From positions 1 through 36,519 of the forward strand of contig JAKOQS010000089.1 in the NCBI GenBank assembly GCA_029778235.1: a stretch of 36,519 nucleotides of DNA. The letters run 5' to 3'. Origin of the DNA: Chloroflexota bacterium. Its GTDB lineage: Bacteria > Chloroflexota > Limnocylindria > Limnocylindrales > CSP1-4. Position 1 is the first letter of the stretch, and every line of letters starts with the position of its first letter. The notes under the pieces were generated by a model. The model made no database searches. It was not told the origin of the DNA and worked only from the letters and a program-made list of their open reading frames with translations. The translations under genes and the position numbers were made by a program. This document shows, in pieces, positions 1 through 7,392 of the stretch.

Positions 1-1
1 C

Positions 2-1351
2 GGGCACAGCTACCCGCGGGCCACGCTCGCCGCCGACAAGACCGGCTTCTTCGAGATGCAGACGCTGTACGACCAGCTGCAGCGCTACCGGACGTTCACG
101 CGCTACGACGAGCTGTTCGTCACCGACATCCTCGTGAAGGACGGCGTCTTCTCGGCGCTGCTCGGGCTGGACACGGGGACCGGCGACACGGTCGCGATCC
201 GTGGCAAGGCGCTCCTGATCGCATCCGGGGGCGGCGGCTGCCTCTACGGCTTCACGACGTACTCCCAGACCGTGACGGGCGACGGGATGGCGATGGCCTA
301 CCGCGCCGGCCTGCCGCTCGAGGACATGGAGTTCCTCCAGTTCCATCCGACGGGCCTTGTCCCCTCCGGGATCCTCATGACCGAGGGCTGCCGGGGCGAG
401 GGCGGCTACCTGAAGAACAACCTGGGTGAGCGGTTCATGGCGAACTACGCGCCCAAGCTCATGGAGCTCGCCCCGCGGGACATGGTCTCGCGCGCCGAGA
501 CGGAGGAGATCCTCGCCGGGCGCGGCTTCAACACCCCCGAGTGGGGCGACTACCTCGAGCTCGACCTCACGCACCTCGGCGCGGAGCGGATCAACAGCCG
601 CCTCCCGCTCATCCGCGAGGTGACGATCAAGTTCCTCGGGATCGACCCGATCGAGAAGCCGATCCCGATCCGGCCGGTCGCGCACTACTCGATGGGCGGG
701 ATCGAGACGGACATCACGGGCCGCACCCGGATCCCCAACGTCTGGGCGGCCGGCGAGGCGGCCTGCGTCTCGCTCCACGGCGCCAACCGCCTCGGCTCCA
801 ACTCCACCGCCGAGTGCCTGGTCTGGGGCGGGATCGCCGGCGGCGAGATCGCGGGCGAGCTCGCCGGGATGGCCGCCGCCGCACCGGTGCCCGCGGACGG
901 CGTCGCGGCCGCCGAGGACCGGGTGAAGGGCGTCCTCGCGCGCGACGGCTCCGAGAACCTTTACGAGCTCCGCCGGGAGCTGCGGACGACGATGGACGAC
1001 GAGGTCGGGGTCTTCCGCAACGGCCCGGCTCTCGCCGACGCGCTCGCGCGGATCCGGACCATCCGCGGGCGGATGGCGCAGGCGCCCGTCGCGGACAAGT
1101 CGCGCGTCTACAACTCCAACCTCATCCATGCGCTGGAGCTCGAGAACCTCGTCGACCTGGCCGAGGTCACCGTCGCCGGCGCGTTGGCCCGCGAGGAGTC
1201 GCGCGGCGCCCACGCACGACGCGACTTCCCCACCCGCGACGACGAGAAGTGGCTGCGGCACACGCTCGCCTTCCACACGCCCGATGGCCCTCGGTTCGAC
1301 CACAAGCCGGTGACCGTCGACATGTGGAAGCCGGTCGAGCGCAAGTACTGA
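2..1351 (+). CDS. sdhA: Succinate dehydrogenase/fumarate reductase flavoprotein subunit (5' partial)
   Basis: FAD-containing catalytic subunit of complex II, which oxidises succinate to fumarate at the inner face of the membrane. The frame is open from the first complete codon of the window and its first residues (SYPRATLAADKTGFFEMQ) are already family sequence, so the N-terminal FAD-binding Rossmann part lies upstream and the methionine at 56 is internal. Visible hallmarks are QFHPTG, TEGCRGEGG and GERFM of the flavin/capping region, the RDMVSRA arginine motif, HYSMGG and GANRLGSNS near the C-terminus. The C-terminal helical domain is complete. The TEGxRGEGG motif has Cys where Ala or Val is common. 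It is followed 16 bp later by sdhC, so it heads or continues an A-C-D-B operon. The family call is firm. Whether it works in the succinate or fumarate direction cannot be read from this sequence. Confidence 0.97.
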   Translation, partial: GHSYPRATLAADKTGFFEMQTLYDQLQRYRTFTRYDELFVTDILVKDGVFSALLGLDTGTGDTVAIRGKALLIASGGGGCLYGFTTYSQTVTGDGMAMAYRAGLPLEDMEFLQFHPTGLVPSGILMTEGCRGEGGYLKNNLGERFMANYAPKLMELAPRDMVSRAETEEILAGRGFNTPEWGDYLELDLTHLGAERINSRLPLIREVTIKFLGIDPIEKPIPIRPVAHYSMGGIETDITGRTRIPNVWAAGEAACVSLHGANRLGSNSTAECLVWGGIAGGEIAGELAGMAAAAPVPADGVAAAEDRVKGVLARDGSENLYELRRELRTTMDDEVGVFRNGPALADALARIRTIRGRMAQAPVADKSRVYNSNLIHALELENLVDLAEVTVAGALAREESRGAHARRDFPTRDDEKWLRHTLAFHTPDGPRFDHKPVTVDMWKPVERKY

Positions 1352-1367
1352 CCCCGGGAGGAGATCG

Positions 1368-1802
1368 ATGGCATCCCGTGCGCACCCGAACCGCCTGGGG
1401 ATCAAGGGCTGGGTCGTCGGCGGTCGCTGGGGCTTCGCCCGCTACATGTACACGCTCCACCGGCTCACCGGCCTGGGCCTCCTCGCGTACTTCGTCATGC
1501 ACATCTTCGTGACGTCCACGCGCGCGATCGGGCCGGAGAGCTGGAACCAGGCGATGGACGTCGTCTCGGGCCCGCTGTTCGCCTTCGGCGAGTACCTGGT
1601 CTTCGCGGCGTTCGTCTTCCACGCCATCAACGGGATCCGGCTCGGCGCGATCGAGCTCGGATATGCGGTCGGCCGGCCGATCGAGCCGGTCTACCCGTAC
1701 GAGACCTCCGTCGGCCGGACACAGCGCCTGGCGAAGGCGGTGCTGATGATCGCGTTCGTGGTCGCCGTGTGGGGCGGCCTCGACTTCTTCGTGTGGAAGT
1801 AG
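1368..1802 (+). CDS. sdhC: Succinate dehydrogenase cytochrome b subunit, SdhC-like
   Basis: Membrane anchor subunit of complex II, 144 residues, holding heme b and part of the quinone site. An excellent ribosome-binding site (GGGAGGAG at about 1355-1362) precedes the ATG. Three hydrophobic segments are visible at roughly residues 28-50, 66-88 and 120-141. The first contains LHRLTG, the family signature with a candidate heme-ligand His, followed by a second His in FVMHIF. The second contains FHAINGIR, another typical SdhC motif. The gene sits between sdhA and a second anchor gene with only a few bases between them. Assignment as SdhC rather than SdhD rests on the HRLTG/HxxNGxR motifs. The family is certain, the subunit letter likely. 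Confidence 0.9.
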   Translation: MASRAHPNRLGIKGWVVGGRWGFARYMYTLHRLTGLGLLAYFVMHIFVTSTRAIGPESWNQAMDVVSGPLFAFGEYLVFAAFVFHAINGIRLGAIELGYAVGRPIEPVYPYETSVGRTQRLAKAVLMIAFVVAVWGGLDFFVWK

Positions 1803-1816
1803 GGAGGGTTCGGACG

Positions 1817-2194
1817 ATGCGCGACAGGACCCTCTGGACGTGGCACATCGGCGCCGGGCTGGTGATCCTCGTCCTGCTCGGCCTCCACATGACGATCATG
1901 CATCTCAACGCGACGCTGGGGCTCCTGGGCGCCGGGAGCGCGGAGCCCACCGAGTGGGAGAGCGTCGCCGCGCGCGCGGGCAGCCTCTTCTTCACGCTGA
2001 CGTACGTGCTGCTCCTGGGAGCGGCGCTCTACCACGGGTTCTACGGCTTCCGGAACATCCTCATGGAGCTGAACCCGGGGCGGACGCTCCGGACGGTCAT
2101 CAACGTGGGCCTCTCGGTCGTGGGGCTGGCCCTCTTCGTCTTCGGGACGTGGGCGGCGCTCGCCGCGCCCGGCGCAGCGTCGATGGGAGGCTGA
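1817..2194 (+). CDS. sdhD: Succinate dehydrogenase hydrophobic anchor subunit, SdhD-like
   Basis: Second small membrane anchor of complex II, 125 residues. I chose the ATG at 1817 because it follows AGGGAGGG (about 1801-1808) and lies just after the sdhC stop; an upstream in-frame methionine at 1769 would overlap sdhC by 34 bp. Three membrane segments are visible (about residues 8-28, 52-76 and 94-116). The first carries GLHMTIMHL and the second LYHGFYGFRN, which resembles the heme/quinone-side histidine and YHxxxGxRxI pattern of SdhD/FrdD proteins. It is flanked by sdhC and sdhB, with the sdhB start one base past its stop, so translation is probably coupled. Identification depends partly on context, because anchor subunits diverge quickly. 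Confidence 0.85.
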   Translation: MRDRTLWTWHIGAGLVILVLLGLHMTIMHLNATLGLLGAGSAEPTEWESVAARAGSLFFTLTYVLLLGAALYHGFYGFRNILMELNPGRTLRTVINVGLSVVGLALFVFGTWAALAAPGAASMGG

Positions 2195-2195
2195 C

Positions 2196-3029
2196 GTGAC
2201 CGACGCAGCCGTGAAGCAGGCCACCTTCCACGTCCGGCGGTTCGAGCCCGGGAAGGACACCGAGCCGCACTGGGAGAGCCACGTCATCCCCCTGCTCCCG
2301 GGGATGACCGTCCTCGACGGCCTGTGGAAGGTCAAGGAGCTCTCCGCGCCCAGCCTCGCGTGGCGCTCGTCCTGCCGGATGGGCATCTGCGGCTCGTGCG
2401 GGATGCTCGTCAACGGGCGGCCGCGCCTGGCGTGCAACACGCAGATCGCCGAGCTGGGCACGGACGTCGTCGCCGTCGCGCCCCTCCCCAACTTCGCGAT
2501 CATCAAGGACCTGGTGCCGGACCTCCGGCCCATGTTCGAGACGCATCGCGAGCTCAAGCCGTACCTCATCCGGGACGACGCGGCAGAGCAGGACGACCCC
2601 ACGCTCGAGTACTGGCAGTCGCCCCACGAGCTGGAGCACTACCTCCAGTTCAGCTACTGCATCAAGTGCGGCTGCTGCATGGCCGCCTGCCCCACGGTCG
2701 CGACCGACCCGCAGTACGCGGGCCCGATGCCACTGGGGCAGGCCCAGCGATACAACACGGACTCCCGCGACGGCGGCTTCGGGGAGCGGAAGCAGGTGCT
2801 CTCCGGCGGGCGCGGTCCGTGGCGGTGCCACTTCGCCGGCGAGTGCTCGCAGGTCTGTCCCAAGGGCGTGGACCCGGCGAAGGCGATCCAGCTCATGAAG
2901 CGGGAGATGGTCTCCGACCTGCTGCGGATGCGGAAGCGCCGGGACCCGGCGCCGGTCGTCGCGCCGCCGACGGGCCCGCGCCGCGAGGAGATCCCGGCCG
3001 CGCCGGAGCGGACCGTCACGGAGGGCTGA
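2196..3029 (+). CDS. sdhB: Succinate dehydrogenase iron-sulfur subunit
   Basis: Electron-transfer subunit of complex II, 277 residues, carrying electrons from FAD through three Fe-S clusters to quinone. The GTG start is preceded by GGGAGG (2185-2190). The N-terminal ferredoxin-like domain has the [2Fe-2S] motif CRMGICGSCGM and a later Cys in RLACNT. The C-terminal domain has CIKCGCCMAACP and then CHFAGECSQVCPKGVDP, which supply the [4Fe-4S] and [3Fe-4S] ligands. The tail after about residue 240 is Arg/Pro-rich and looks disordered. It is the last gene of the A-C-D-B operon; the next gene starts 138 bp later. All cluster ligands seem present, so the protein should be functional. Confidence 0.97.
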   Translation: MTDAAVKQATFHVRRFEPGKDTEPHWESHVIPLLPGMTVLDGLWKVKELSAPSLAWRSSCRMGICGSCGMLVNGRPRLACNTQIAELGTDVVAVAPLPNFAIIKDLVPDLRPMFETHRELKPYLIRDDAAEQDDPTLEYWQSPHELEHYLQFSYCIKCGCCMAACPTVATDPQYAGPMPLGQAQRYNTDSRDGGFGERKQVLSGGRGPWRCHFAGECSQVCPKGVDPAKAIQLMKREMVSDLLRMRKRRDPAPVVAPPTGPRREEIPAAPERTVTEG

Positions 3030-3167
3030 GGCGGGGCGCCGTCCGCCCCCGGCGACCCGCGCAGATGCCCGCCGGCACTCGACGCGGCCGATCCAGCCTC
3101 ATACGGTGCGCGAGCGGAGGGATGCTGCGGCGTCGCCGCTGACCTCCGGACGGATACGAGGGCGACG

Positions 3168-3923
3168 ATGGCTGGCGGGGCGGAGGCCACGCGGCGGGTG
3201 GCCGCGGCGGCCATCGCGGTGATGCTCGGCCTGGCGGGATGCACGGGAGGTGCCGGGCCATCGGGGAGCCCGGCCGGCAGCATGGCCGCTGACACGGGCG
3301 CGTCCCCTGTGTCCGCGTCGCCGGACGCCACGGGAGCAGGGTCGACCTGGGACGGCCTCCCCGCCGGATGGTCCTACCTGTACCTCGATGATCCGGCACT
3401 TCGCCTCGGCATCCCTGCGGACTGGACCGTCGAGACCCCACCGGCCACGACCGATCCGGAGGTGATGGCGGGGCTGACGGGAGACGAGCGGCGCAACGCC
3501 GAGGCGTGGGATGCCGATGTCCTCCAGGGCAACGTTCGGAGCCTGGCGTCGGGCACCCTCCCCCAGCTCGGCGGCACGACGTTCGACGCGGACGTGGTCG
3601 TCTACGTCGAGTCGGGGGATCGGTCCCTGGAAGAGGCGATCCAGCGGGACGTGGATGTGACGAGTAATCTCATCCCGGGGGTCGCCCTCTCGCGCGGAGA
3701 GGCGCAGACGCCGCTCGGGCCGGCCGCGACCCTCACGTATTCCGGTCGCGTCGGCGACGATGAGCCATTCGTGTCGATGGACTACGTCCTGCTCCTGGAC
3801 GACGGGCGGACGCTGACGATCGTCTTCACAGGGTGGGGAGACGTGGCTCGGCCGGACGCGATCACCCGGTTCGCGGCTCAGGCGATCTCGACGCTCGCTC
3901 GATCGGGCTACGCGGTGCGGTAA
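3168..3923 (+). CDS. Putative lipoprotein of unknown function
   Basis: A 251-residue secreted protein. It starts with an Arg-containing n-region and a hydrophobic stretch ending in LAGC, a lipobox with the acylated Cys at residue 25, followed by a Gly/Ser/Pro/Ala-rich linker to about residue 60. The rest has the look of a small beta-rich extracellular domain (GWSYLYLDDP, LRLGIPADWTVE, MDYVLLLDDGRTLTIVFTGW), as in many surface lipoproteins that begin with a 'simple ligand-binding' fold. I do not recognise a named family. The gene is convergent with the TMEM175-type gene, whose stop lies only 8 bp away, so no terminator is visible between them. Function cannot be assigned from the sequence or its neighbours. 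Confidence 0.75.
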   Translation: MAGGAEATRRVAAAAIAVMLGLAGCTGGAGPSGSPAGSMAADTGASPVSASPDATGAGSTWDGLPAGWSYLYLDDPALRLGIPADWTVETPPATTDPEVMAGLTGDERRNAEAWDADVLQGNVRSLASGTLPQLGGTTFDADVVVYVESGDRSLEEAIQRDVDVTSNLIPGVALSRGEAQTPLGPAATLTYSGRVGDDEPFVSMDYVLLLDDGRTLTIVFTGWGDVARPDAITRFAAQAISTLARSGYAVR

Positions 3924-3931
3924 CGCTGCCC

Positions 3932-4591
3932 TCAGCCCTCGCGCCGCGCGATCGCCCTGCGGATCGTCCGGAACGGGATGACCAGGTACGCCGACGCGAC
4001 CAGGTACGCGAAGACCGCGACGGTGGGCAGGAAGACCCCCAGCACGATCGAGCCGATGAACATGCCGAGGCTCGCGGTGGACTTCCGCGTCAGGCCCGCC
4101 AGCTCATCGTCGGAGAGGTCGCTGCGGAGCAGCTCGCGAGCACGGATCGCGTAGCGCCAGAGCGCGTCCATCAGGAGGGCGATGACGAGGAGCACGATCC
4201 CGTAGAAGACGACCGCGACCCGCTCCGGCTCGGAGTTGCCCAGGTACTCGGCCATGATCTTCGTGGGGAACGGGAGGAACGCGACGACCATCAGGAGCAG
4301 GAGGTTGAGGCGGAGGAAGATCCCGTCCGCCCGCTCCACGTGGGCCGTGATCGCGCTGTGGCCGACCCAGACCCAGCCGATCGTCAGGTAGCTGATGACG
4401 TACGCGAGATAGGCGGGCCACTGCTCGGCCAGGGCGCCGACCAGGTCCTTCTCTGCGCCGAGCGGGATCGCGATCTCGAGGACGAGCAGCGTGATCGCGA
4501 TCGCGAAGACGCCGTCGCTGAACGCCTCGAGTCGGTTCATGGGCAGGCCCCGTCCGATCGAGGGCCGGCCCGGCGCGCTCTTCTCCTGCAT
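3932..4591 (-). CDS. TMEM175-family (DUF1211) membrane protein, putative K+ channel
   Basis: Integral membrane protein of about 219 residues. The first membrane helix begins with RLEAFSDGVFAIAITLLVLE, the signature of bacterial TMEM175 proteins, where the FSDG part of helix 1 lines the pore of a potassium-selective channel. Five more hydrophobic segments follow, giving the six-helix layout of the family. I take the ATG at 4591 because a TACCAT -10 box ends 7 nt upstream (leaderless arrangement). An ATG at 4540, just before the signature, is the main alternative. A still longer start at 4693 would add an Arg-rich stretch unlike the family. It lies downstream of the ornithine cyclodeaminase-like gene on the same strand, but the promoter suggests separate transcription. 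Ion selectivity is inferred from the family. Confidence 0.88.
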   Translation of the reverse strand: MQEKSAPGRPSIGRGLPMNRLEAFSDGVFAIAITLLVLEIAIPLGAEKDLVGALAEQWPAYLAYVISYLTIGWVWVGHSAITAHVERADGIFLRLNLLLLMVVAFLPFPTKIMAEYLGNSEPERVAVVFYGIVLLVIALLMDALWRYAIRARELLRSDLSDDELAGLTRKSTASLGMFIGSIVLGVFLPTVAVFAYLVASAYLVIPFRTIRRAIARREG

Positions 4592-4598
4592 GTCCCCG

Positions 4599-4604
4599 AT
4601 GGTA
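4599..4604 (-). promoter_or_regulatory. Candidate -10 box (TACCAT) for a leaderless TMEM175-gene mRNA
   Basis: Reading the minus strand, TACCAT is followed by 7 nt and then the ATG at 4591, so the predicted transcript would start at or next to the start codon. No convincing -35 box is visible. The same TACCAT sequence precedes two other genes in this window (15436-15441, 18237-18242), which supports it as a recurring -10 element. Confidence 0.45.
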
Positions 4605-4696
4605 CGGGACAGCACGGGCGAGCCGCATCGCTCGAAGGACGAGGCGGCCGACCGACCGGGCGGGCGACCACGGGTCGCGCCGCCCGCCCGCATCGC

Positions 4697-5641
4697 TCAG
4701 AGGACGAGCATCCCCCCGATGCCTTCCGCGCGCGCCCGCTCGTACACGAGGGCGGCGGCCGCGAGGTCCTCCACCGCGTGGCCCATCGCCTTGTACACCG
4801 TGATCTCGTCCGGCGAGGTCCGGCCGGGCCGGAGGCCCAGGACCACCTCCCCGAGCTCGGTGCCGGTCGCCGGGTCCAGCGCGGCGAGCTCCCCGCATCC
4901 GACGGGCGGCGCCTCGAATGCGCGGCGCGTCTCGACGAGGAGCCGGCCCGCGGCGGCGAGCGGTCGCGGCAACTCGCCGGCCGGGGGGTGGTAGCCCACC
5001 GACGTCACGTGGGTGCCGGGCGCGATCCACGCCGCGTCGATCACGGGCGTGCCGCTGCTCGTGCAGAGCGCGACGACGTCGGCGCCGCGGACCGCCTCCT
5101 CGATCGACGGGGCGACGCGGGCGCGCGAGTCCAGTGCAGCGAGGGCCGCCGTCTCCTCCGGGTAGAGCGACGCGACGCGGATCTCCTCGACCGGCCGGAC
5201 GCGCGGGATCGCGGCGAGGTGGGCGCGGGCCTGGACGCCCGCCCCGACGACGGCAAGGACGCGGCTCTCCGGGCGGGCGGCGAGACGGCAGGAGAGCGCA
5301 GCCGCACCGGCGGTGCGCGCCGCGGTGATCGACGCACCGTCCATGAGTGCCACCGGGGCGCCGGTCGCCTCGTCGAAGAGGGCCACGAGCGCGAGATGCG
5401 ACGGGAGCCCGAGCGCGCCGTTGCCCTCGAAGACGGAGACGAGCTTCACGCCGATCGGCCCGCCGCGGCGGTGCGCGGGCATCGACAGCAGGATCCCGGC
5501 GTCCGAGGCGACCTGACTGCGGGGCGGCGCGGCGACCTCGTCCCGGGTGAGCGCGGCGAAGGCGTCCGCGAGCGCGTCGACCAGGGCGTCCGGATCGAGG
5601 AGGCGGGCGACGTCCGCCCCGGTGAGCGTGAGCACGTCCAT
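4697..5641 (-). CDS. Ornithine cyclodeaminase / mu-crystallin family protein
   Basis: NAD(P)-dependent enzyme of 314 residues from the ornithine cyclodeaminase/mu-crystallin superfamily, whose members include ornithine cyclodeaminase, alanine dehydrogenase and imine (pyrroline-2-carboxylate) reductases. The ATG at 5641 follows GGGGATGAC and gives the usual family length (MDVLTLTGADVARLL). The substrate-binding half has PPRSQV and LSMPAHR, then GVKLVSVFEGN. The Rossmann part has VVGAGVQARAHLAAI, the GxGxQA dinucleotide motif, and later ADVVALCTSSGTPVID. It ends in KAMGHAVEDLAAAALVYERA, typical of the family C-terminus. It is divergent from the LCP gene, with 77 bp between the starts. Which of the possible reactions it performs cannot be decided from the sequence alone. 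Confidence 0.92.
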   Translation of the reverse strand: MDVLTLTGADVARLLDPDALVDALADAFAALTRDEVAAPPRSQVASDAGILLSMPAHRRGGPIGVKLVSVFEGNGALGLPSHLALVALFDEATGAPVALMDGASITAARTAGAAALSCRLAARPESRVLAVVGAGVQARAHLAAIPRVRPVEEIRVASLYPEETAALAALDSRARVAPSIEEAVRGADVVALCTSSGTPVIDAAWIAPGTHVTSVGYHPPAGELPRPLAAAGRLLVETRRAFEAPPVGCGELAALDPATGTELGEVVLGLRPGRTSPDEITVYKAMGHAVEDLAAAALVYERARAEGIGGMLVL

Positions 5642-5700
5642 GTCATCCCCAGTGTCCCACGCGGCTCGGGACGGCGCGGCCGTCCGGGGTCGTCCCCGCG

Positions 5701-5706
5701 TAGACT
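5701..5706 (+). promoter_or_regulatory. Candidate -10 box (TAGACT) for the LCP gene
   Basis: TAGACT lies 12 nt before the GTG start at 5719, so the mRNA would have a leader of only a few bases. The upstream -35 region is GC-rich and has no recognisable consensus. The region also separates the divergent ornithine cyclodeaminase-like gene. Confidence 0.35.
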
Positions 5707-5718
5707 CCGCACCGAGCC

Positions 5719-7338
5719 GTGACGCAGCCGATCGAGCCCTCCTCCACTCCGCCCGCCGCCACCAGAGGCGGCCGCTCGCCGCTGCTCGCTGCCGTTCTGT
5801 CCGCGGTGGTGCCCGGCGCCGGCCAGGCGTGGGAGCGCCGGTGGGTGGCGGCGACGGTCTTCCTGGCCCCCGTCGCGATCCTCGCCCTCGTCGCCGGGGT
5901 CGCCGTCGGGGCATCGTCGCTCCCCGCGCTAGCTGGCTCGCTCCTCGCTCCTGGCGCGCTGACGTCGCTGCTCGTCGTGGACCTCGCGCTGCTCGCGTGG
6001 CGGATCCTCGCGGTGATCGACGCGTGGCGGGGCGCGCGGTCCGGGCCGGGCACCGCGTCCGTCACTCCCGCCGCCGCCTCGCCTCGTCGCCGGGGCCGGA
6101 CGGCCGGCGGGGTCGTCGTGCTCGTCGCGATCCTCGTGTTCGTCTCGGTGCCGCACGCGCTCGCCGGCTGGTACGCCGCGTCCGCATCGAGCGCGGTCGG
6201 GGCGATCTTCACCGCGGTGGACTCGGACCCCCTCGCCGGCCTCGACCCCGGCGGCACCCCGGGCGCGTCGCTCCCGGGCGACGAGCTGGCCATCGTCACG
6301 GCCGCGCCAACGGCGACGCCCGCCCCCACGCCCGTTCCGACGCCGACCCCGTCGGCACCCGCGAGCCCCCTCGGCTGGTACGGCCCGCCCGCGCCGCCTC
6401 CGACCCCCATCCCGGAGCCCACCCCGGAGCCGCTCATGAGCCGGATCAACGTCTTGCTGCTGGGAATCGACTCGGGTCCGGGCCGGAACCAGGCGCTGAC
6501 CGACACGATGATCGTCGTCTCGCTCGACCCGGTCGGGAAGACCGTGAGCATGATGTCGATCCCGCGCGACACCGTGAACGCGCCCCTCGGGGACGGCGCC
6601 GCCTACCAGCCGAAGCTCAACTCGCTCCTCGCCTTCGCCACGCGCAACCCGGGCGCATTCCCGGGACGCAAGCCGATCCGCGTGCTCAAGGACACCATCG
6701 GGAACATCGTCGGCCTGCCGATCGACTACTACGCCTCGGTGGACCTGCCCGGCTTCATCAAGGTCGTCGACGCGATCGGCGGGATCGGCGTCTACGTGAA
6801 GGAGCCCCTGGCCGACTACCGGTACAAGGAGTACGGCTTCCGCGGGTTCTTCATCGATGCCGGGTGCCATCACATGAACGGCCAGACCGCGCTGGCATAC
6901 GCGCGGATCCGTTACTCGGCCGGGCAGAACGACTTCACCCGCGCCGGCCGGCAGCAGCAGGTGCTCATCGCCGCCCGCGACCAGGTCGCGCGCAAGGGGC
7001 TCCTGCTCGACGTGCCCGCCCTCTTCGACGCGCTCGGCAAGACGATCCGGACCGATCTCCCGCAGGAGCTCGCCCCGCGGCTCGCCGCGTTCGCGACGGA
7101 GATCGACGCCCGCGACGTGACCCAGGCCGTGGTCCAGCCGCCGCTCGTCACGTACGGCCAGAACGCGTACGGCTCGGTCCTCGTCCCCGACCTCGTCGCG
7201 ATCCGCGCGGTCGCCGACGGCCTCTTCAGCGCGACGGGGACGAAGCCGGTGGGATGGCCGCCGCCGGCGAGCCCGACCCCGACGCCCGACCCGGACGTCG
7301 CGAAGGCGCCGAAGCCGACGCCGCTCGTCTGCAAGTAG
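5719..7338 (+). CDS. LCP (LytR-CpsA-Psr) family protein with polytopic N-terminus
   Basis: LCP enzymes transfer lipid-linked glycopolymers (teichoic acids, capsule, arabinogalactan) to peptidoglycan outside the membrane. This one has 539 residues. Residues about 20-150 hold up to four hydrophobic segments, beginning with a VPGAGQ motif reminiscent of small DUF5683-like membrane domains, instead of the usual single anchor helix. A Pro/Thr-rich linker (about 195-240) leads to the LCP domain at about 242-425: INVLLLGID, DTMIVVSLDP, SMMSIPRDT with the conserved Arg, and ALAYARIRYSAGQNDFTRAGRQ, which carries the phosphate-binding arginines and catalytic Asp region. A second Pro/Thr-rich stretch ends the protein. 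The start is GTG at 5719. No polymer gene is adjacent, but a glycan locus starts about 8 kb downstream. Its acceptor and donor are unknown. Confidence 0.93.
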   Translation: MTQPIEPSSTPPAATRGGRSPLLAAVLSAVVPGAGQAWERRWVAATVFLAPVAILALVAGVAVGASSLPALAGSLLAPGALTSLLVVDLALLAWRILAVIDAWRGARSGPGTASVTPAAASPRRRGRTAGGVVVLVAILVFVSVPHALAGWYAASASSAVGAIFTAVDSDPLAGLDPGGTPGASLPGDELAIVTAAPTATPAPTPVPTPTPSAPASPLGWYGPPAPPPTPIPEPTPEPLMSRINVLLLGIDSGPGRNQALTDTMIVVSLDPVGKTVSMMSIPRDTVNAPLGDGAAYQPKLNSLLAFATRNPGAFPGRKPIRVLKDTIGNIVGLPIDYYASVDLPGFIKVVDAIGGIGVYVKEPLADYRYKEYGFRGFFIDAGCHHMNGQTALAYARIRYSAGQNDFTRAGRQQQVLIAARDQVARKGLLLDVPALFDALGKTIRTDLPQELAPRLAAFATEIDARDVTQAVVQPPLVTYGQNAYGSVLVPDLVAIRAVADGLFSATGTKPVGWPPPASPTPTPDPDVAKAPKPTPLVCK

Positions 7339-7342
7339 GGCC

Positions 7343-7362
7343 GCGGGCCTGGCCGAGGCCGC
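7343..7362. terminator. Hairpin between convergent LCP and PD40 genes
   Basis: GCGG-CCT pairs with AGG-CCGC as seven base pairs with one bulged G and a 5-nt loop. It lies just after the LCP stop in a 54-bp convergent gap. There is no T-tract on either side, so its activity as an intrinsic terminator is uncertain. Confidence 0.35.
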
Positions 7363-7392
7363 GCCGGGACCGCGCCGGCGAGGCTCCCACCC

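Noticed and set aside
3833-5722. Long plus-strand open frame (629 codons) covering the TMEM175 and ornithine cyclodeaminase region
   Set aside because: It is the antisense of two genes with clear family motifs. Its translation is Arg/Asp/Gly-rich and has no family features; long antisense frames are expected at this GC content.
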